Positions 1 through 5,573 of a DNA stretch of 7,513 nucleotides are shown here, piece after piece (the stretch's first letter is position 1; every line of letters starts with the position of its first letter). Made by a program: the position numbers and the translations under genes. Source of the stretch: an uncultured Pyrinomonas sp. (GTDB lineage Bacteria > Acidobacteriota > Blastocatellia > Pyrinomonadales > Pyrinomonadaceae); the NCBI GenBank assembly GCA_937135995.1, contig CAKZOF010000675.1, positions 1 through 7,513 of the forward strand, in the 5' to 3' direction. Under the pieces are notes generated by a model that saw nothing but the letters and a program-made list of their open reading frames with translations, ran no database searches and was not told the origin of the DNA.

Positions 1-280
1 CGTGACGGAAATTGAGCGGGCGTACGTCGTCGAGACCGAAGATGTGATCGGCATGCGTGTGTGTGATCAACACCGCATCGAGGTGCGTGATGTGGTAGCG
101 CAACGCTTGTTGACGGAAATCGGGCGAAGTATCGACGAGCAGTCTCTTCCCGGCGTGTTCGATCAACACGGAGACGCGCAACCGTTTGTCGCGCGGGTCG
201 GTGGAAGCGCAGGTTTCGCAATCGCAACCGATGGCGGGAACGCCCGTCGAAGTTCCCGTGCCGAGGAAGGTCAGCTTCAT
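1..280 (-). CDS. MBL-fold metallo-hydrolase, PhnP-like (N-terminal part, cut by window edge)
   Basis: Reading the minus strand from the ATG at 278-280 gives 93 residues of open frame that run off the left edge; families of this type are roughly 250 residues, so about a third is visible. The protein starts MKLTFLGTGTSTGVPAIG and carries the metallo-beta-lactamase metal motif HTHADH at residues 74-79, which binds two catalytic metals. Just after the start, Cys19, Cys21 and Cys24 (GCDCETC) match the structural zinc cysteines of the PhnP branch, whose E. coli member is a phosphoribosyl cyclic phosphate phosphodiesterase. No phosphonate genes are nearby, so the substrate here is unknown and I give no symbol. 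It lies 36 bases after the DUF1844 stop codon, and an in-frame stop separates the two, so they are probably co-transcribed. No strong Shine-Dalgarno site precedes this ATG, but family alignment supports it. Confidence 0.9.
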   Translation of the reverse strand, partial: MKLTFLGTGTSTGVPAIGCDCETCASTDPRDKRLRVSVLIEHAGKRLLVDTSPDFRQQALRYHITHLDAVLITHTHADHIFGLDDVRPLNFRH

Positions 281-316
281 CGTGCAGCCCGCCGCTTGAC
301 CAACAAGCTCGCGCCT

Positions 317-826
317 TTACCGCCCAGTGATGTCGCTTCCTGAAAATCCCCCGCCGCGCTTCGGTCCGGCCGCCGAGCGTCTGCCGCCGCTCGAAAGGGC
401 CACGTATTGCATGCGCAGCTGCGCGAGTACGTCCTCGAGCACTTGCCGCTCTTGCAAGCTGAGTCGCCCTTGCGTTTTACGTTGCAGCGTCCCGAGCAGA
501 TCGATGCAGTGCTTGGCCAACTGCAGATCTATGCCCTGCGAGATGCCCGACGGGTCCATCCCCAACGCAGCTGCCGCCGGCGACGCGATGAACATCACCA
601 ATTCGATGAAATCACGCGGATCGCCCGCCGGCACGCTCTCCTCGCGGCGCTCTTCCTCTGCCGCCGATCGCTTCTCTTCGGCCCGTTGTTCTTCGGCGGG
701 CGCGGCTGTGGGCGGCTCTTCCAATTGCACGCCCTCGCGCAAGGTGCCGTCTGGATTGAAGATGCGGCGATCGGTCACCTTGAAAGTCGGGCGTTCCTCG
801 TCTTGCTCTTTGAGCGCGTCTGCCAT
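317..826 (-). CDS. DUF1844 domain protein
   Basis: This is a 169-residue soluble protein of unknown function. Residues 1-34 form a polar N-terminal segment (VTDRRIFNPDGTLRE). Residues 35-70 are a charged Ala/Glu/Arg-rich linker, probably disordered or helical. Residues 72-146 match DUF1844: an aliphatic stretch with ASPAAAALGM, then IDLQLAKHCIDLLGTLQRKT, then the ERQVLEDVLAQLRMQY helix. The C-terminal tail is rich in Gly, Arg and Ser. The start is well supported by GGAAGGA nine bases before the ATG. It precedes the MBL-fold gene by 36 bases on the same strand, so the two probably form one transcript. The opposite strand has long open frames here, but they have no recognisable domain and are shadows. 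The domain assignment is strong; the role is unknown. Confidence 0.88.
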   Translation of the reverse strand: MADALKEQDEERPTFKVTDRRIFNPDGTLREGVQLEEPPTAAPAEEQRAEEKRSAAEEERREESVPAGDPRDFIELVMFIASPAAAALGMDPSGISQGIDLQLAKHCIDLLGTLQRKTQGRLSLQERQVLEDVLAQLRMQYVALSSGGRRSAAGPKRGGGFSGSDITGR

Positions 827-835
827 CTATGCCAG

Positions 836-842
836 TCCTTCC
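836..842 (-). promoter_or_regulatory. Shine-Dalgarno site of the DUF1844 gene
   Basis: The minus strand reads GGAAGGA, nine bases ahead of the ATG at 824-826. This fixes the start of the DUF1844 gene. Confidence 0.7.
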
Positions 843-871
843 GTTTTCGGCTGAATCAAACGGAAAGAGGA

Positions 872-901
872 ATGGTAACATCAAGTTTTGCGCGGCTGCA
901 A
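872..901 (-). promoter_or_regulatory. Possible promoter for the DUF1844 / MBL pair
   Basis: On the minus strand, TTGCAG (896-901) and TACCAT (872-877) are separated by 18 bases, and the predicted transcript would start about 39 bases before the DUF1844 ATG. Both boxes are only partial matches to the sigma-70 consensus (3 of 6 and 4 of 6), so this is a weak eye-level call. Confidence 0.25.
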
Positions 902-905
902 GAAT

Positions 906-921
906 CGCTTGCCGGCAAGCG
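906..921. repeat. 16-base perfect palindrome between divergent genes
   Basis: CGCTTGCCGGCAAGCG reads identically on both strands. It lies in the 237-base region between the divergent DUF1844 and mazG genes, just upstream of the possible -35 box of the DUF1844 promoter. An uninterrupted palindrome with no loop is a better fit to a dimeric repressor or activator site than to a terminator. The binding protein is unknown. Confidence 0.5.
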
Positions 922-1025
922 CGAAGAGCATCTGACGGCGAAAGCGGAGGCGACCCGGCTGCTCCGTTGCCGGACAGACGAAACCCTTCGTCAAGCTTCA
1001 CCTTCGCGCACGCCGGGCGGTGAAT

Positions 1026-1055
1026 TTGCGCGTCGAAAGCGTCATCCCGTACAAT
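1026..1055 (+). promoter_or_regulatory. Probable mazG promoter giving a leaderless or near-leaderless mRNA
   Basis: TTGCGC (1026-1031) and TACAAT (1050-1055) are separated by 18 bases. The -10 box matches consensus at 5 of 6 positions and ends 8 bases before the mazG ATG at 1064. Transcription would therefore begin at or within a base or two of the start codon. There is no Shine-Dalgarno sequence before the ATG, which agrees with a leaderless transcript. Confidence 0.5.
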
Positions 1056-1063
1056 CCGACCCG

Positions 1064-1882
1064 ATGTCTTCCGCTTCCTTCGCCGATCTCGTCCAACTCA
1101 TGGCGCGCCTGCGCTCGCCGGAAGGTTGCCCGTGGGACCGCGAACAAACATACGGGACGCTTGCGCCGATGCTGCTCGAAGAGGCCTACGAGGCGTTCGA
1201 GGCCGTCGAAGACGCCGAGCAGGGGCGTCCGCTCAAACTGCGCGACGAACTCGGAGACCTGCTCTTTCAGATCGTCTTCTACGCGCAAGTGGCGCGCGAG
1301 CGCGGGGACTTCACGATCGAAGAGGTCATCACCGCCATTCACGACAAAATGGTCCGGCGCCACCCGCACGTTTTCGGCGACGCGCAAGCGCGCGATGCAG
1401 CGGAAGTGTTGCGCAACTGGGAAGCGATCAAAGCCGAAGAGAAACGCGCGCGCGGCGATGCCGACGAACCGGCGTCGATTCTCGACGGCGTCTCGCGCAA
1501 AGCGCCAGCGCTCATGGAAGCACATCAGATTTCGGTCAAAGCGGCGCGCGTCGGCTTCGATTGGCAGAGTCTCGATGAAGTCTTCAAGAAGCTGCACGAG
1601 GAACTCGAAGAGCTACGCGAAGCGATCGAGTCTCGCGCGCAAGAACCCACCGAGCGCGTGCGCGAAGAGATCGGCGATGTGCTCTTTGCGCTCGTGCAGA
1701 TCGCGCGTCACTTGGGCATCGAGCCGGAGACGGCGCTCAAAAGAACCAACCTGAAGTTTCGCCAACGCTTCCGCCGCATCGAAGAGGAACTGAAGCGTCG
1801 CGGGCGCGACCTCAATCAAGCGACTCTCGACGAGATGGAAGAGCTTTGGCAACAGGCCAAAAACGCCGAGGCTCGGTGCTAG
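1064..1882 (+). CDS. mazG: MazG nucleoside triphosphate pyrophosphohydrolase
   Basis: This 272-residue protein (E. coli MazG has 263) hydrolyses NTPs to NMP and pyrophosphate, which cleans up the nucleotide pool and, in E. coli, lowers ppGpp under starvation. It has two tandem MazG domains. The first holds GCPWDREQTY (21-30), EEAYE (39-43) and DELGDLL (61-67), giving the EExxE...ExxD magnesium site. The second holds ARVGFDW (161-167), EELEE (179-183) and EEIGDVL (201-207), repeating the metal-site pattern, so neither domain looks inactivated. The open frame extends upstream to base 407, but that part is antisense to DUF1844 and has no family match. The ATG at 1064 begins the family's usual N-terminus (FADLVQLMARLRSPEGCPWD). 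It is divergent from DUF1844 and convergent with DUF3565, so it is probably monocistronic. Confidence 0.95.
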   Translation: MSSASFADLVQLMARLRSPEGCPWDREQTYGTLAPMLLEEAYEAFEAVEDAEQGRPLKLRDELGDLLFQIVFYAQVARERGDFTIEEVITAIHDKMVRRHPHVFGDAQARDAAEVLRNWEAIKAEEKRARGDADEPASILDGVSRKAPALMEAHQISVKAARVGFDWQSLDEVFKKLHEELEELREAIESRAQEPTERVREEIGDVLFALVQIARHLGIEPETALKRTNLKFRQRFRRIEEELKRRGRDLNQATLDEMEELWQQAKNAEARC

Positions 1883-1914
1883 CTCGCTTCGCCGCCGAGC
1901 GGTTGCGGATGACC

Positions 1915-1951
1915 GGATGCAGCGCTGAAAGCGTCCATCCTCTATTTCGAC
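1915..1951. repeat. Hairpin repeat, copy 1
   Basis: This is the first of two related segments in the convergent mazG / DUF3565 gap. The core CGCTGAAAGCGT can fold as CGCT-GAA-AGCG. Outer arms GGATG (1915-1919) and CATCC (1936-1940) add a second stem across a small internal loop. Compared with copy 2 it shares GGATG, the 12-base core and the TCGAC at its end, with scattered matches between. It may serve as a transcription terminator for one or both genes, though there is no T tract. Confidence 0.5.
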
Positions 1952-1989
1952 ATGAAGCCGATCAACCGCCTCCCGCGTGCGTCATCGTG

Positions 1990-2026
1990 GGATGAAACGC
2001 TGAAAGCGTTGATTCGTCATCTCGAC
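1990..2026. repeat. Hairpin repeat, copy 2
   Basis: This second copy starts 75 bases after the first. Its core AACGCTGAAAGCGTT (1996-2010) is a perfect 6-base-pair stem with a GAA loop. Flanking GATGA (1991-1995) and TCATC (2017-2021) can pair around it with a bulge, or alternatively TCATC (1982-1986) can pair with GGATGA. It ends eight bases before the DUF3565 stop codon, so RNA from that gene would contain the folded element immediately after translation ends. Confidence 0.5.
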
Positions 2027-2034
2027 CGTCTGAC

Positions 2035-2250
2035 CTAGGATGCTGCAGCTGTTCCCCCCTCCATCTCTTGGTCACACTTTTTGCAGTCCAGTTCGTAGCC
2101 GAGGCGTGAAGCGCGCCCCTCTTCGGTCAAAACCCACGGGCGCGAAACGAGCGGTGGGCGGTGGCGCACGTGCTGCCGGTGACCGCAATCGAGCACAGCG
2201 CGCCAATCGCCCTCTTCATCCAGCTCGAACCCGATGATCCGGCGCTTCAT
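2035..2250 (-). CDS. DUF3565 small Cys/His protein
   Basis: This 71-residue soluble protein starts MKRRIIGFELDEEGDW and contains CGHRQHVRH (22-30), RPWVLTEEGR (37-46) and GYELDCKKCD (51-60). These are the conserved blocks of DUF3565. The Cys/His pairs CGH and CxxC could bind one zinc as a small ribbon, which is inference from the residues; no function is established. The ATG at 2250 gives the family's normal length. The frame stays open upstream to a TTG at 2331, but the extra 27 residues have no family match. GGGAG directly abuts the ATG, too close to be a normal ribosome site, so the start is slightly uncertain. The gene follows the DUF4149-type gene by 81 bases on the same strand and probably shares its transcript. 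Confidence 0.85.
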   Translation of the reverse strand: MKRRIIGFELDEEGDWRAVLDCGHRQHVRHRPPLVSRPWVLTEEGRASRLGYELDCKKCDQEMEGGTAAAS

Positions 2251-2331
2251 CTCCCGTTCGGCAAATTGACCGCCCCCGCTTCTTCTCCGTGCGACGCCAC
2301 GCTTGCAAAAGTCATGCCTGGCACGAATCAA

Positions 2332-2808
2332 TCAAACCTTGACCCACAGCGCGACGACGACGATGCCCAGTGCGATCTTCAACAGATCGCATCCGACGTA
2401 GACGCGATGCAGGCGCCCTACTTGGGCGTAGCGCACGTCGTCCGGGCGCCGGTTGACCAAATCTAGCCCGCGAGCAAGCTGCGACATCCGCGGGCGGAGC
2501 CACAGAAACTGGACCAAAACCACGAGCCACATCAAGGCGACCAATCCGAAGGCGATGAGCTCGTTGGCGCCGACCTCGATCCGCAACGCCAGCAGCGCCG
2601 TTGCCGCTAAGATCAACGCGCCAGCGCACAGTTCCAACAAGTTGAGCGCGGCGAACACTCTTCTGCCGATGGCGACGGATTGGTTGCGATCGATCTCCGG
2701 CACCCGAAACCTGATCGGGGCCTCCAGAAAATCGATCACCGCAAGACCGCCCAACCACGCGATCAAAGCAAGGTCACGCAGAAAGACCAGAAACCAGTCG
2801 ATCATCAT
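2332..2808 (-). CDS. DUF4149-type four-helix membrane protein
   Basis: This 158-residue integral membrane protein has four predicted helices: about residues 3-27, 51-77, 83-105 and 135-156. The motif LGGLAVIDFLEAP in the first helix, the basic segment RIHR-like GRLHRVYV before the last helix, and the overall size fit the DUF4149 family (related to TMEM205-like proteins). Function is not established. I chose the ATG at 2808 because GGAG lies nine bases upstream and translation then begins right at the first helix; an ATG at 2823 is the alternative and would add five residues. The longer frame back to 3081 has no membrane or family character. It is the first gene of a likely pair with DUF3565. 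Confidence 0.75.
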   Translation of the reverse strand: MMIDWFLVFLRDLALIAWLGGLAVIDFLEAPIRFRVPEIDRNQSVAIGRRVFAALNLLELCAGALILAATALLALRIEVGANELIAFGLVALMWLVVLVQFLWLRPRMSQLARGLDLVNRRPDDVRYAQVGRLHRVYVGCDLLKIALGIVVVALWVKV

Positions 2809-2865
2809 CGCCCGAAACTCCATCGAGAACCGAGCTTCATACGCTGAACGCGAAAAGGTCCGATG

Positions 2866-2895
2866 ATCATAAAACAGTTCGCCGTCGCGTGGGAA
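2866..2895 (-). promoter_or_regulatory. Probable promoter for the DUF4149 / DUF3565 pair
   Basis: On the minus strand TTCCCA (2890-2895) and TATGAT (2866-2871) are separated by 18 bases. The -10 box matches consensus at 5 of 6 positions and the -35 box at 4 of 6. The transcript would start near 2859, about 36 to 51 bases before the candidate start codons. The -10 overlaps the 8-base palindrome ATGATCAT (2863-2870). Confidence 0.4.
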
Positions 2896-3030
2896 ACGCC
2901 TGCAAACGACGCCACAGCAACTGAAGACGATTCGCCGCCGCTGCGCACGACCGAGGAAGCACCGTTCGCCTGCTCCACGATGCGCGACGCGACTTCGCGC
3001 ACAAGCGATCGACAGCTCTTCTCGGTCTCG

Positions 3031-3049
3031 AAGCGCGACCGTCGCGCTT
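3031..3049. repeat. 19-base inverted repeat (9-1-9)
   Basis: AAGCGCGAC and GTCGCGCTT flank a single base, forming a perfect 9-base inverted repeat. It lies about 70 bases beyond the cupin stop codon on the minus strand and about 135 bases upstream of the DUF4149 promoter. It could end the cupin transcript, although no T run follows on the minus strand. On the plus strand only TTT follows and no plus-strand gene is present, so a protein-binding site is the other reading. Confidence 0.45.
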
Positions 3050-3116
3050 TCACATGCGCTGAGGTTGCAGAACCGCCACACTGCCGAGATGCCGAACCGA
3101 AAAGCCTCAGCCGACG

Positions 3117-3434
3117 TCAGTCACGGCGCACGAGCGTGACCAACAACGCGAGCGTCTCGCGGCCCGGGTTCTTCGGCGCGAACGTGCTCGCGCCATCGAC
3201 GCAAGCGATTTCGCCCGTCTCCAGCACGTGCGTTTCACCATCGAGTTCCAAGTCAACGCGCCCGCGCAGAGGTTGAATGAGCACGTCCCAGCCGTCGTGA
3301 CGATGAGAAGGCACGTCCGCTCCCGGCGGAAGCGTCAACAACAGCACGCGCACGCGCTCGCGGCGCAACACCTCGGTGACGCGAAACCGCGCGTCGTCTT
3401 CCTGCTCCAACTCGTTCAACTTCGTCCGCTGCAT
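3117..3434 (-). CDS. Small single-domain cupin protein
   Basis: This 105-residue soluble protein folds as one cupin barrel. Motif 1 is visible as PPGADVPSHRHDGWD (36-50), with His44 and His46 and an Asp50 where the usual Glu would lie, followed by PLRGRVDLELDGE. Motif 2 is degraded: after LETGEIACVDG the expected His is missing (the segment is STFAPKN). Metal binding, if any, would use fewer ligands than in classic cupin enzymes, so a sensor or small-ligand role is as likely as catalysis. The ATG at 3434 is preceded by AAGGGGG at a six-base spacing; a GTG directly before it (3437) is a second option. The gene is divergent from the Crp-family regulator and shares with it a 155-base control region holding a CRP-type operator. 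Confidence 0.8.
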   Translation of the reverse strand: MQRTKLNELEQEDDARFRVTEVLRRERVRVLLLTLPPGADVPSHRHDGWDVLIQPLRGRVDLELDGETHVLETGEIACVDGASTFAPKNPGRETLALLVTLVRRD

Positions 3435-3516
3435 CACACGCCCCCTTCGCGCGAAGAGATCGTTTCGCTTCGAAAGAGATGAAACCCTATCATCCGCTGC
3501 TCGAAGCAGAGTGCGC

Positions 3517-3532
3517 AGTGACCCAAGTCACA
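3517..3532. promoter_or_regulatory. CRP-type operator between cupin and Crp-family genes
   Basis: AGTGA-CCCAAG-TCACA matches the E. coli CRP consensus TGTGA-N6-TCACA at 9 of 10 defined positions. The inner part GTGAC-CCAA-GTCAC (3518-3531) is a perfect inverted repeat. Its centre (3524.5) is about 60 bases before the predicted start of the regulator transcript, and about 42 bases before a possible cupin transcript start (a weak minus-strand -10, GATGAT, at 3489-3494). These are classic activator spacings, but the starts are read by eye. The neighbouring regulator has the recognition residues for such a site. Confidence 0.6.
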
Positions 3533-3548
3533 CGGGGCGCGGCGCGAC

Positions 3549-3578
3549 TTGAACATGTGCTCGGCGGCGAGCGATCAT
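3549..3578 (+). promoter_or_regulatory. Possible promoter of the Crp-family gene
   Basis: TTGAAC (3549-3554) and GATCAT (3573-3578) are separated by 18 bases; each matches consensus at 4 of 6 positions. Transcription would start near 3585, leaving a very short leader before the ATG at 3590. An overlapping CATAGT (3576-3581) is another -10 candidate and ends 8 bases before the ATG, the same distance as in mazG, but lacks a well-spaced -35. Confidence 0.35.
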
Positions 3579-3589
3579 AGTGCTTGAAG

Positions 3590-4312
3590 ATGACGGACAA
3601 GCTCCAAGCTTTGCGACGGACGAAACTATTCGGCAACCTGCCGTCGGACGCGCTGCGCGATCTGGCCGAACGCGCGGTGGAGCGTCGCTTGCAGCGCGGC
3701 GAAACGCTCTTCGTCGCCGGCGAACAGGCGCGCGGCCTGTACGTCATCGTGCAAGGCGCCATTCGCGCTTACCGGGAGAGCTTGGGCGGACGCGAACAGA
3801 CCGTTCACGTCGAGCGCGCCGGGAGCACCATCGCCGAAGTTCCCGTCTTCGATGATGGCCCGCATCCGTCGAACGCGATTGCCGAAGAAGATACGCTCGT
3901 CCTCTTCATTGACAAGCGCGACGTCAAGAAGCTCTGTCTCGAACATCCGTGCATCGCTTTGGGCGCGCTCAAAGCGATGGCCGGCAGACTTCGCCACGCA
4001 GCGGCGTTGATCGAAAATCTGAGCCTGCGCGAAGTGGACCAGCGGCTGGCCGCCTTTCTGCTCGAGGAGGTCCGCCAGCGCGGCGTGCGGACCGGACGCG
4101 GATTGAGCGTCGAACTACGCTTGACCAATCAGCAGATCGCGGCGCGCATCGGAACCGTGCGCGAAGTCGTCTCGCGCGCTTTCGCACGGCTGCAACGCGA
4201 AGGCACCATCGAATTAGAAGGGCGGCGGCTGACCGTGTTGGACGAACGGGCGTTGGCGTTGCGCGCCGAGTTGCCCGTGGCGCGCGAAGCGCAAGCGAGC
4301 GACCCGGCTTGA
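3590..4312 (+). CDS. Crp/Fnr-family transcriptional regulator
   Basis: This 240-residue protein has the full family layout: an N-terminal cyclic-nucleotide-type beta barrel (about 10-125, with [20 protein letters not shown] and [11 protein letters not shown]), a long dimer helix (about 125-158) and a C-terminal winged helix-turn-helix (about 165-220). In the recognition helix, [10 protein letters not shown] (189-198), Arg191, Glu192 and Arg196 line up with E. coli CRP Arg180, Glu181 and Arg185, which read TGTGA half-sites. In the effector pocket, the segment [16 protein letters not shown] (81-96) keeps Glu83 and Ser94 but has Pro where CRP has Arg82, so cAMP binding is doubtful; this resembles DNR/FNR-like members. 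No FNR-type N-terminal cysteine cluster is present. I prefer the ATG at 3590; an in-frame TTG at 3584 adds two residues. No Shine-Dalgarno site is visible. The alcohol dehydrogenase follows after 65 bases. Confidence 0.9.
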   Translation: MTDKLQALRRTKLFGNLPSDALRDLAERAVERRLQRGETLFVAGEQARGLYVIVQGAIRAYRESLGGREQTVHVERAGSTIAEVPVFDDGPHPSNAIAEEDTLVLFIDKRDVKKLCLEHPCIALGALKAMAGRLRHAAALIENLSLREVDQRLAAFLLEEVRQRGVRTGRGLSVELRLTNQQIAARIGTVREVVSRAFARLQREGTIELEGRRLTVLDERALALRAELPVAREAQASDPA

Positions 4313-4365
4313 TCTTCACGCCCTTTCGCGCGACGGGCGATGCAGCCGAGGATGAAAACGCGAGA

Positions 4366-4371
4366 GAGGAA
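4366..4371 (+). promoter_or_regulatory. Shine-Dalgarno site of the alcohol dehydrogenase gene
   Basis: AGAGGA lies about six bases before the ATG at 4378, within the purine run GAGAGAGGAAGAAA. It selects this ATG over the longer open frame that extends upstream through the regulator gene in another phase. Confidence 0.65.
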
Positions 4372-4377
4372 GAAACC

Positions 4378-5397
4378 ATGCCGGAAAAGATGCGAGCCAT
4401 GATGCTGGATCAACCGGCGCCGGTCGAAACGCGTCCTCTTCGCGCGGTCGAACTGGACGTGCCCGCGCTCGGAGAGGACGACGTGCTCGTGCAGGTTTCC
4501 GTCTGCGCCATCTGCCGCACGGATCTTCACATCGTCGAAGGCGAACTTCCCCTTCGGCGCACGCCCATCGTCCCCGGCCACCAGATCGTCGGGCGCGTGG
4601 AGCGCGCCGCCGCGCCGTTGACGCCGGGCGCTCGCGTCGGCATCGCGTGGTTGCATCGCACGTGCGGCCAGTGCCGTTTTTGCCTCTCGGGACGCGAGAA
4701 CCTGTGTGATGCCGCCGAATTCACCGGCTGGACCGTCAACGGCGGATATGCCGAACGAGTCGTCGCTCCGGCGTCGTTCGTCTATCCGCTGCCGGAAGGG
4801 TTCACCGATCTCGAGGCGGCGCCGTTGCTCTGCGCCGGCATCATCGGTTACCGCGCACTGCGCGCGACCGAACTGGACCGGCGCGGCGGATGGCACGGCG
4901 CACGTCTGGGGATCTACGGCTTCGGCGCCGCAGGACACATTTGCCTTCAAATCGCACGTGCGCGGGGCGCCGAAGTCTACGTCATGACGCGCGATCGAGA
5001 ACGCCATCAGCGGCTGGCGGCCGAACTCGGCGCCACGTGGACAGGCGGCGTCACGGACGCACCGCCGGTCAAACTGGATGCTGCGATCATCTTCGCGCCC
5101 GCTGGCGAACTCATCCCTGTTGCCTTGCGCGCGCTCGACAAAGGAGGGACGCTCGTGCTCGGCGGCATACACATGAGCCCTACGCCCCCGCTGGAATACT
5201 CGTTGCTCTACGGCGAGCGGCGCATCGTCAGCGTCGCCAACAACACGCGCGACGACGGGCGCGAATTCCTCGCCGAAGCGGCGACGGTGCCTGTTCGCAC
5301 ACACGTGCAGACCTTCCCGTTCGAGCGTGCCAACGAAGCGCTGCTCGCGCTCAAAAACGATGCCATCCGCGGCGCTGGCGTGCTCGTCGTGCAGTGA
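4378..5397 (+). CDS. Zinc-dependent alcohol dehydrogenase family protein (MDR superfamily)
   Basis: This 339-residue medium-chain dehydrogenase should oxidise alcohols or reduce aldehydes with NAD(P). Catalytic zinc ligands are Cys46 (AICRTDLH), His68 (PGHQIVGRV) and Cys152 ([10 protein letters not shown]). The structural zinc loop has four cysteines at 96, 99, 102 and 110 ([16 protein letters not shown]). The Rossmann motif GFGAAG is at 181-186. The second cofactor strand ends YVMTRDRE, with Arg205 and no acidic residue at the tip, which leans toward NADP but is not decisive. Gln69 replaces the Glu usual in GHE motifs; I recall this in the TIGR02822-type branch, which also fits the length and the conserved ending. 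It begins 65 bases after the regulator gene on the same strand, so the two are probably co-transcribed. The exact substrate cannot be told from sequence. Confidence 0.92.
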   Translation: MPEKMRAMMLDQPAPVETRPLRAVELDVPALGEDDVLVQVSVCAICRTDLHIVEGELPLRRTPIVPGHQIVGRVERAAAPLTPGARVGIAWLHRTCGQCRFCLSGRENLCDAAEFTGWTVNGGYAERVVAPASFVYPLPEGFTDLEAAPLLCAGIIGYRALRATELDRRGGWHGARLGIYGFGAAGHICLQIARARGAEVYVMTRDRERHQRLAAELGATWTGGVTDAPPVKLDAAIIFAPAGELIPVALRALDKGGTLVLGGIHMSPTPPLEYSLLYGERRIVSVANNTRDDGREFLAEAATVPVRTHVQTFPFERANEALLALKNDAIRGAGVLVVQ

Positions 5398-5439
5398 AAC
5401 GCCGCCGCGCGCCCATGCAACAAGCCAAGCGCGTCTCCA

Positions 5440-5459
5440 GCGCAAATAGCTAACTGCGC
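5440..5459 (+). terminator. Weak hairpin after the alcohol dehydrogenase gene
   Basis: GCGCA (5440-5444) and TGCGC (5455-5459) can pair around a 10-base loop, 43 bases after the stop codon. The stem is short and no T tract follows, so termination here is only a possibility. Confidence 0.22.
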
Positions 5460-5573
5460 CTTCGCTCAAAAGTTCACCGAATGGCAGGCAGCGTAAGCTG
5501 GACCATTGGGCGTGCGCGGCGTTATGCTCTCTGGCGTCTTTTGACGATGACCTCGCGAGAAGGAGTCGCGCTC

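Larger units (their letters stand above)
2809..3116. other. Intergenic stretch without a supported gene
   Basis: About 300 bases separate the cupin stop codon from the DUF4149 start. Open frames cross it on both strands (for example a minus-strand frame 2805-3053 and a plus-strand frame from 2863), but they have no recognisable domain, no good ribosome site and poor composition, so I do not call them. What it does hold is the probable DUF4149 promoter (2866-2895) and the 19-base palindrome at 3031-3049. Confidence 0.5.

Noticed and set aside
407..1063. Upstream extension of the mazG frame
   Set aside because: It is antisense to DUF1844, has no family match, and MazG homologs begin at the ATG at 1064.
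2805..3053. 82-residue minus-strand frame upstream of the DUF4149 gene
   Set aside because: It has no ribosome site, no domain, Ser/Arg-rich shadow-like composition, and it runs through the DUF4149 promoter and start.
2863..3276. 137-residue plus-strand frame
   Set aside because: It overlaps the cupin gene antisense and has no recognisable domain or ribosome site.
4129..5469. 446-residue open frame on the minus strand
   Set aside because: It runs antisense to the clear alcohol dehydrogenase and part of the regulator, has no recognisable motif and a composition typical of a GC-rich shadow frame.
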